DNA of 64,000 nucleotides, taken from the NCBI RefSeq assembly GCF_000423505.1, contig NZ_KE384027.1, forward strand, positions 435,140-499,139. Direction: 5' to 3'. The position numbers and the translations under genes are program-made. The notes below the pieces were generated by a model that worked only from the letters and a program-made list of their open reading frames with translations, had not been told where the DNA came from and made no database searches. Of the stretch, positions 59,069 to 64,000 are shown one piece after another (position 1 is the stretch's first letter; every line of letters begins with the position of its first letter). Origin of the DNA: Pseudoclavibacter soli DSM 23366. Lineage in GTDB: Bacteria; Actinomycetota; Actinomycetes; Actinomycetales; Microbacteriaceae.

Positions 59069-59085
59069 TGTCCGAAAATGAGACA
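59069..59085. promoter_or_regulatory. Candidate regulator-binding palindrome
   Basis: TGTC (59069-59072) and GACA (59082-59085) with an internal A/T-rich centre form a 17-nt imperfect palindrome in the 224-bp space between the carboxylase operon and its divergent regulator. Fis-type regulators of this family bind such TGTC-GACA sites; assignment is inference. Confidence 0.4.
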
Positions 59086-59174
59086 GCGCCGTCGCTGACG
59101 TATACGGTTCGACATCGTCGGGCTCGATGGGGTAGTTTTCGTCCATCCGTTCACGGTGACAAAGGAGTCAGCTC

Positions 59175-60932
59175 ATGAACGAGACTTCATCGGTGCCCCA
59201 CGCCCACGAGGGCGGCCGGGCGCACGCGGTCGTCGACGAGGGATTCGTGCGCGCATCCTGGCGGCGCTCGCAGCTGGCCGGCGTGCAGCAGGGCGGGAAG
59301 GAATCGCCGTTTCTCGGCAAGGTCGACGACTCACGCCTGCTGCGCTGCGCCGGCGAGCCCTTGGCCAGACTCCGGGAGACGATCGAGCATCTGCCGGTCT
59401 CGATCGCGCTGTCTGACAACAGGGCCCGCATCCTCACCAGGTTCGACAACTCCACCAAGGTGGGCTCCGCCCTCGATGCGGTCAGTTTTGCGCCGGGATT
59501 CGATTACGCCGAGACCGCGATCGGCACCAACGGCATCGGCACCGTGCTCGCCTCCGGGCGTGCCGCGCACATTGCGGGGGAACACCACTTTCAGGAGCGG
59601 TTCATGCGTCTGACCTGTTCCGGCGCCCCCATCCGTGACCCGCTGACCGGCCGCATCGAGGGGGTGCTCGATCTCAGTGGCATCAGCACCGACGCCTGTG
59701 TGGTCATGCACTCGCTGGTGCGCTCGGGAGCCCGGGAGATCGAGCGTGCTCTGCTGCTCGATCGCAGCGTCGCTCAGCGGGCGATCTTCGAGCGCTTCGT
59801 GCTGGCTGACGCGCGGGGCCAGCACGCTGTGTTCGCGGCAGGGGAGCGGCTGTCCATGGCCAACGCCGAGGCGCAGCGTGTGTTCACCGTGACCGAGCAG
59901 CAGTGGATCGGCCAGCACGCCCTCTTCGTGCTCGAGGGAGGGCGCGATCGCAGAGAGGAGCTGGAGCTGCCCACCGGTGATCCCGTGCGTCTGGTGTGCC
60001 GAGTGGTCACCGTCGCCGACATCGCTGTGGGGGTGGTCTGCGAGGCGCGACGCGTGAACCGAGCGGTGCGGCGGCAGCTTGAGGCAGGCCCGTCGGATGC
60101 TGCCAGGCTCGGCACGCCGGATGCTGCAGAGCTCGGTGCGACGCCGAGCGTGCAGCAGGCCTGTACGCAGATCGAGCGCCTGATCAGTGCCGCACGGCCG
60201 GTGATCGTGCTCGGCGAGCCCGGAACGGGCCGGGTGTCTCTGGTCGAGAGCATCTGGCGGCGGTGCCGACCTCAGGGGCGCGTGGTGTGCCTCGATGCGG
60301 AGTCGCTCAACCGGGGTGAGTGCGCAGTGCGCCCGTCTGCACAGGCGGCAGACCTGCTGGTGCTCGTCCGTGATGTGCAGCGACTCTCGCCGGCAGGCGA
60401 TCGAGCGCTCGACCGTCTGCTGGGTGACGAGGGCGAGCTCTCCGGGGCCGCGGTGGCCGCCACCATGACCGTGCTGCCCCAGGGCGTCCCCGAGGGCGCG
60501 GCTGCCGAACTGGCCCGCTTCGAGGAGACCGTGACGGTGCCGGCGCTCAGACATCGCCGAGCCGACATCCCGCTGATGGTCGGTCGCATGCTGGAGCGTC
60601 GGGGGTTCGGTGGGCGCAGCGCGCTCAGCCCCGAGGCGATGCGGGTGCTGTGCGCGCACGACTGGCCAGGTAACCTGCATGAGCTCGAGCAGGTGGTCGA
60701 TCATGTGCTCGCGCGGCGGCCAGTCGGGCGGATCCCGCCCGAAGACCTTCCGGCCTCGTGTTTCACGCAGGGGCGCATCCCGCTCGGCGAGCTTGAACGC
60801 GCGGAGCGCGACGCGATCGTCGCCGCACTGCGCGAGCAGGGCGGCAACCGCAGCCGGGCGGCGGTCGCACTCGGCATCTCGCGCTCGTCGCTGTATCGCA
60901 AGCTTCAACTGTTCGGCATCGCGGAGTGCTGA
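59175..60932 (+). CDS. AcoR-like regulator with GAF, degenerate AAA+ and Fis-type HTH
   Basis: A 585-residue transcriptional regulator. Residues 70-215 form a GAF-type sensor (DYAETAIGTNGIGTVLASG is the signature). A linker with a PAS-like part follows to about 310. The AAA+ domain (about 320-510) lacks the GAFTGA loop, has Arg for the Walker A Lys (GEPGTGR) and no DE in Walker B. The end is a Fis helix-turn-helix (NRSRAAVALGISRSSLYRKL). AAGGAG precedes the ATG. It probably controls the divergent carboxylase operon without sigma-54. Similar sigma-54-independent relatives are known in actinobacteria. Confidence 0.9.
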   Translation: MNETSSVPHAHEGGRAHAVVDEGFVRASWRRSQLAGVQQGGKESPFLGKVDDSRLLRCAGEPLARLRETIEHLPVSIALSDNRARILTRFDNSTKVGSALDAVSFAPGFDYAETAIGTNGIGTVLASGRAAHIAGEHHFQERFMRLTCSGAPIRDPLTGRIEGVLDLSGISTDACVVMHSLVRSGAREIERALLLDRSVAQRAIFERFVLADARGQHAVFAAGERLSMANAEAQRVFTVTEQQWIGQHALFVLEGGRDRREELELPTGDPVRLVCRVVTVADIAVGVVCEARRVNRAVRRQLEAGPSDAARLGTPDAAELGATPSVQQACTQIERLISAARPVIVLGEPGTGRVSLVESIWRRCRPQGRVVCLDAESLNRGECAVRPSAQAADLLVLVRDVQRLSPAGDRALDRLLGDEGELSGAAVAATMTVLPQGVPEGAAAELARFEETVTVPALRHRRADIPLMVGRMLERRGFGGRSALSPEAMRVLCAHDWPGNLHELEQVVDHVLARRPVGRIPPEDLPASCFTQGRIPLGELERAERDAIVAALREQGGNRSRAAVALGISRSSLYRKLQLFGIAEC

Positions 60933-61003
60933 TGCCAGAGCTCGCGAGAGCCGCGTCCGTCCTCCGCGGGCGGCGCACGCTCCTCGGTGGCGACGGCACG
61001 GCA

Positions 61004-61009
61004 TAGAAT
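61004..61009 (+). promoter_or_regulatory. -10 box for leaderless sterol-carrier-family gene
   Basis: TAGAAT ends exactly 6 nt before ATG 61016; no ribosome site is seen. Confidence 0.5.
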
Positions 61010-61015
61010 CTGGGC

Positions 61016-61402
61016 ATGGCCATCAGACGCATCGACGAACGCACCGGGCTCGAGGCCTATCGGGCTGCGACGCGCGGGGCGGCGGTCAGTGACGTTGATC
61101 GCACCACTCTGGCCTGCGCCGTTCGCTTTACGCTGCAAGAGCTCGCGGCCGACCAGCCGGGGCATGCGGTGGAGGTTCGGGTGCCGCCGTTCGGTGCTGT
61201 GCAGTGCATCGAGGGGCCGCGGCACACCCGTGGCACACCGCCCAATGTGATCGAGACGGATGCACAAACCTGGCTTGATCTCGTGGCCGGTCGACGCACG
61301 TGGCAGGACGCAGTCGCCGGCGGGTCGGTCGATGCCTCCGGGGCGCGAGCAGACCTCGGGCATCTGCTGCCACTGCCGGGTATGGCTCGGCCGTTGGGCT
61401 GA
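61016..61402 (+). CDS. Sterol carrier family (SCP2-like) protein
   Basis: A 128-residue protein of the short SCP2-like family often found beside purF in actinobacteria. VRFTLQELAADQPGHAVEVRVPPFGAVQ (split around residues 37-64) and the final VASGAR-like VDASGARADLGHLLPLPGM are typical. It may bind a hydrophobic ligand; its role is unknown. It marks the return to the conserved purF neighbourhood after the carboxylase cluster. Confidence 0.85.
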   Translation: MAIRRIDERTGLEAYRAATRGAAVSDVDRTTLACAVRFTLQELAADQPGHAVEVRVPPFGAVQCIEGPRHTRGTPPNVIETDAQTWLDLVAGRRTWQDAVAGGSVDASGARADLGHLLPLPGMARPLG

Positions 61403-61431
61403 GCGTGGTCAGGCGCGCTCGTGGAGTGGGG

Positions 61432-61437
61432 TAGTTT
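61432..61437 (+). promoter_or_regulatory. -10 box for leaderless gene upstream of purF
   Basis: TAGTTT ends exactly 6 nt before the GTG at 61444; no ribosome site is seen. This is likely the promoter of the small membrane protein and purF. Confidence 0.5.
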
Positions 61438-61443
61438 TAACAG

Positions 61444-61878
61444 GTGAGCGAACAGACGCAGCACGTACAGGTCGAAGTGCGCAGTGCCCCCAAATTTCTC
61501 ACGTTTGCCGTGTTCGGCGCCGTCATCGGTGTGGTCGCGGCGGCGGTGATCACTCTCGTCTCCGGCGGCGGAACCTCTTCTGAAGAGTCTGGTGTGCGAC
61601 AGGTCTCCACACTGCAGGCTTTTGGTCTGCTGGCCCTGGCTTTGGCTGCCGCAGGAGCAGTTCTCGCGCTCGCGGCGGCACTGATCGCCGAGCGAGTGCT
61701 GCGCAGTCGCACGAGTGTGGCCTTGGCCGTACACGAAGTCGTCGAACCTGATGCCGGCGAGTCTGCCCCTGTGGGTGGCGTGAGCGCTGCTGAGGGTGAG
61801 ACAATTGATCTTCCCCAACACGATGATGACCGGCCAGCCGAGGCGACGGCTGACCGCCCGTCGTCAGACAAGGAGTGA
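61444..61878 (+). CDS. Small two-helix membrane protein, unknown
   Basis: A 144-residue protein with two hydrophobic segments (about residues 20-42 and 58-85) and an acidic, Pro/Glu-rich C-terminal tail of about 50 residues that would face the cytoplasm. No known domain. The GTG start appears leaderless. Its stop lies within the ribosome site region of purF, so translation is coupled. Proteins of this layout commonly sit beside purF in actinobacteria. Confidence 0.82.
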   Translation: MSEQTQHVQVEVRSAPKFLTFAVFGAVIGVVAAAVITLVSGGGTSSEESGVRQVSTLQAFGLLALALAAAGAVLALAAALIAERVLRSRTSVALAVHEVVEPDAGESAPVGGVSAAEGETIDLPQHDDDRPAEATADRPSSDKE

Positions 61879-61880
61879 CC

Positions 61881-63449
61881 GTGGCTCGCGGTGACGGCAT
61901 GCTCAATCACGACCTGCTTCCAGACGAGAAGGGGCCACAAGACGAGTGCGGCGTGTTCGGCGTCTGGGCGCCGGGCGAAGAAGTTTCTAAACTCACGTAT
62001 TTTGGCCTGTTCGCATTGCAGCATCGCGGCACCGAGTCGGCGGGCATCGCCACCTCAGACGGTCATCAGATCACTGTGTACAAAGACATGGGTCTCGTTT
62101 CGCAGGTCTTTGATGAGTCATCGCTCAATTCTCTGGTCGGCCATATTGCGGTGGGCCACAATCGCTATTCCACCACGGGTCGATCCACATGGGCCAACGC
62201 TCAGCCGACCTTGGGCAAGACGGCCAACGGCACGGTTGCGCTCGGTCACAACGGCAACCTGACCAATACTGCCGAGCTGCTGCGCCTGCTGCACGATCTG
62301 CACCCAGATCAGCGTTTCGGCGAGCTCTCGCACGGCAACACCACCGACACGGCAGTGCTCACCGCGCTGCTCAGCGGCGATCCCGACCACACGCTCGAAG
62401 CCACGGCGATGCAGATTCTGCCGCAGGTACGCGGAGCTTTCTGCCTAGCGTTCATGGACGAACACACGCTCTATGCGGCACGTGACCCGCAGGGTGTGCG
62501 CCCGTTGGTGCTGGGTCGACTCGAGCGCGGCTGGGTTGTGGCCAGCGAGACCGCAGCCCTCGACATCGTCGGTGCGTCGTTCGTGCGCGAAGTCGAACCC
62601 GGCGAGCTCATCGCCATCGACGAGAACGGGGTGCGGTCGCAGCGTTTCGCCGAGAAGCATCGGGCGGGCTGCGTCTTCGAATACGTCTACCTCGCTCGGC
62701 CCGACACCACCATCAACGGTCGTTCGGTCAATGCCTCCCGCATCGAGATGGGCAAGGCGCTGGCACGTGAATATCCGGTCGAAGCTGATTTGGTCATCCC
62801 GACGCCTGATTCGGGCACACCCGCAGCCATCGGCTATTCGCAAGAGTCGGGCATTCCCTATGGGCAGGGTCTGGTCAAGAACGCCTATGTCGGGCGCACG
62901 TTCATTCAGCCCTCGCAGACCATTCGTCAGCGGGGCATTAGGCTGAAGCTCAACCCACTGCGTGAGGTCATCGCAGGCAAGCGCCTCGTGGTTATCGATG
63001 ACTCCATCGTGCGCGGCAACACTCAGCGCGCCGTGGTGGCTATGCTCCGTGAGGCTGGTGCCTCTGAGGTGCACGTGCGCATCTCGTCGCCGCCGATCAC
63101 CTGGCCGTGCTTTTACGGCATCGACTTCGCCTCGCGAGCCGAGCTGATTGCCTCGGGTGCCTCCATCGAAGAGATCGGCCGTATGATCGGCGCCGACTCG
63201 CTGGGCTACATCAGCAAAGACGGCATGATCGCCGCCACTGAGCAGTCTGAATCTGAACTGTGCACGGCCTGCTTCACCGGTCACTACCCGATCCCGCTGC
63301 CTGACGAGAGCGAGCTCGGCAAAGACCTGCTCGAGCAGCCGCCGGCATGCAACCCCGGACCAGACAGCGAACTCGACTCGCTGGTCGATGCCGCCTCTGG
63401 CATCACCCATGGTCAGCTCGGTCACACGCAGACCGTCCATCACGCCTGA
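61881..63449 (+). CDS. purF: Amidophosphoribosyltransferase
   Basis: First committed enzyme of purine synthesis, making phosphoribosylamine from PRPP and glutamine; 522 residues. A short propeptide precedes the N-terminal nucleophile Cys in DECGVFGVW. The PRPP loop is LVVIDDSIVRGNTQR. Cysteines in SELCTACFTGHYP near the end are consistent with the iron-sulfur type. GTG 61881 was chosen over GTG 61875 because AGGAG (61871-61875) sits 5 nt before it. It is followed by purM after 26 nt. Confidence 0.96.
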   Translation: MARGDGMLNHDLLPDEKGPQDECGVFGVWAPGEEVSKLTYFGLFALQHRGTESAGIATSDGHQITVYKDMGLVSQVFDESSLNSLVGHIAVGHNRYSTTGRSTWANAQPTLGKTANGTVALGHNGNLTNTAELLRLLHDLHPDQRFGELSHGNTTDTAVLTALLSGDPDHTLEATAMQILPQVRGAFCLAFMDEHTLYAARDPQGVRPLVLGRLERGWVVASETAALDIVGASFVREVEPGELIAIDENGVRSQRFAEKHRAGCVFEYVYLARPDTTINGRSVNASRIEMGKALAREYPVEADLVIPTPDSGTPAAIGYSQESGIPYGQGLVKNAYVGRTFIQPSQTIRQRGIRLKLNPLREVIAGKRLVVIDDSIVRGNTQRAVVAMLREAGASEVHVRISSPPITWPCFYGIDFASRAELIASGASIEEIGRMIGADSLGYISKDGMIAATEQSESELCTACFTGHYPIPLPDESELGKDLLEQPPACNPGPDSELDSLVDAASGITHGQLGHTQTVHHA

Positions 63450-63475
63450 ACACCCACACTGAGAGAGAGCACCCT

Positions 63476-64000
63476 GTGAGCCTGTATGCCCAAGCCGGAG
63501 TCGACACCGAAGCCGGAGACCGCGCGGTCGAACTCATGAAAGCCTCTGTGCAGGCGACACACGGGCCGCAGGTCATCGGCGGCGTCGGCGGCTTTGCCGG
63601 GTTGTTCGACATCTCAGCAGTTAAAGGGCTCGAGCATCCGGTGCTCGCCACATCGACCGACGGAGTGGGCACCAAGGTCGCCATCGCGCAGGCGATCGAC
63701 AAGCACGACACCATCGGACAAGATCTTGTCGGCATGGTCGTCGACGACATTGTGGTCGTGGGCGCGCGCCCGCTGTTCATGACCGATTACGTGGCCACCG
63801 GCCAGGTGGTGCCCGAGCGCATTGCCACCATCGTCGACTCCATCGCCCGTGCCTGCGCGGCAACCGGCACCGCACTGATCGGTGGCGAGGTCGCTGAGCA
63901 TCCTGATCTGCTGGGCCCTGACGAGTACGATCTCGCCGGCGCAGCGGTCGGCGTGGTCGACTATGAGCGTCGTCTCGACCCCGCGCGAGTGCAGGCAGGC
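63476..64000 (+). CDS. purM: Phosphoribosylformylglycinamidine cyclo-ligase, C-terminus cut by window edge
   Basis: AIR synthase; 175 codons are visible from GTG 63476. Conserved elements are VIGGVGGFAGLFDIS, STDGVGTKVAIAQA (substrate loop), GQDLVGMVVDDIVVVGARPLF, and the ALIGGEVAEHPDLL region, where Val replaces the more usual Thr. A GAGAGAGAG stretch precedes the start. It continues beyond the window and is in the purF operon. Confidence 0.95.
   Translation, partial: MSLYAQAGVDTEAGDRAVELMKASVQATHGPQVIGGVGGFAGLFDISAVKGLEHPVLATSTDGVGTKVAIAQAIDKHDTIGQDLVGMVVDDIVVVGARPLFMTDYVATGQVVPERIATIVDSIARACAATGTALIGGEVAEHPDLLGPDEYDLAGAAVGVVDYERRLDPARVQAG

Noticed and set aside
58951-59174. Sigma-54 (-24/-12) promoter for the carboxylase operon
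   Set aside because: I found no convincing GG-N10-GC element, and the regulator lacks the sigma-54 contact loop.

Overview
The window is one contiguous piece of a high-GC Gram-positive chromosome, most likely an actinobacterium of the Micrococcales (Microbacteriaceae-like; the family is inference). Reasons: GTP-type PEP carboxykinase, the PurS/PurQ/PurL split FGAM synthase, an HspR-type HAIR operator before clpB, a TPP riboswitch on thiC, GTG starts, ATGA/TGATG gene overlaps, and many genes with a -10-like TANNNT box 6-7 nt before the start codon (leaderless transcripts). I saw no rRNA, tRNA, CRISPR array, transposase or prophage.

Region 1 (about 1.4-21.7 kb) is an organosulfur and S-modified-cysteine salvage island. 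It has a PatB/MalY C-S lyase, five luciferase-like (LLM) flavin monooxygenases including one NtaA/SnaA/DszA type, two GNAT acetyltransferases, an M20 amidohydrolase, a polar amino acid ABC importer (permease, ATPase, binding protein), a D-cysteine desulfhydrase-like enzyme, an MFS exporter, a large FAD/NAD(P) protein and aldo/keto reductases. The parts match the uptake, N-acetylation, oxygenative C-S cleavage and deacetylation logic known from Bacillus subtilis snaA/cmo/snd and yxe genes, but the layout is different and larger.

Region 2 (21.7-45.4 kb) is mostly housekeeping: a VIT-type Fe/Mn transporter, a CopB-type copper ATPase with a CsoR-like operator inside its promoter, a YceI remnant, clpB, thiC, lipB-lipA (LipA has a Cys/His-rich N-terminal extension), an AEC permease, a DUF559-type protein between intergenic repeats, xth, pyrE, a HAD phosphatase, a TrmH-family methyltransferase, pckG, a membrane-anchored LRv-like protein, purA and nth.

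Region 3 (45.5-51.1 kb and 61.0-64.0 kb) carries de novo purine genes: purS-purQ-purL, purD-purC, and purF-purM with their usual small neighbours.

Region 4 (51.1-60.9 kb) sits between purD and the purF locus. It encodes two HyuA-like subunits, one HyuB-like subunit, a small zinc-ribbon gamma subunit and a fifth protein of 269 residues that I do not recognise, with a divergent GAF/AAA/Fis regulator whose AAA domain is degenerate. The five-gene make-up resembles acetophenone carboxylase (Apc) more than three-subunit acetone carboxylase. This cluster and the organosulfur island are the two most interesting parts of the window.
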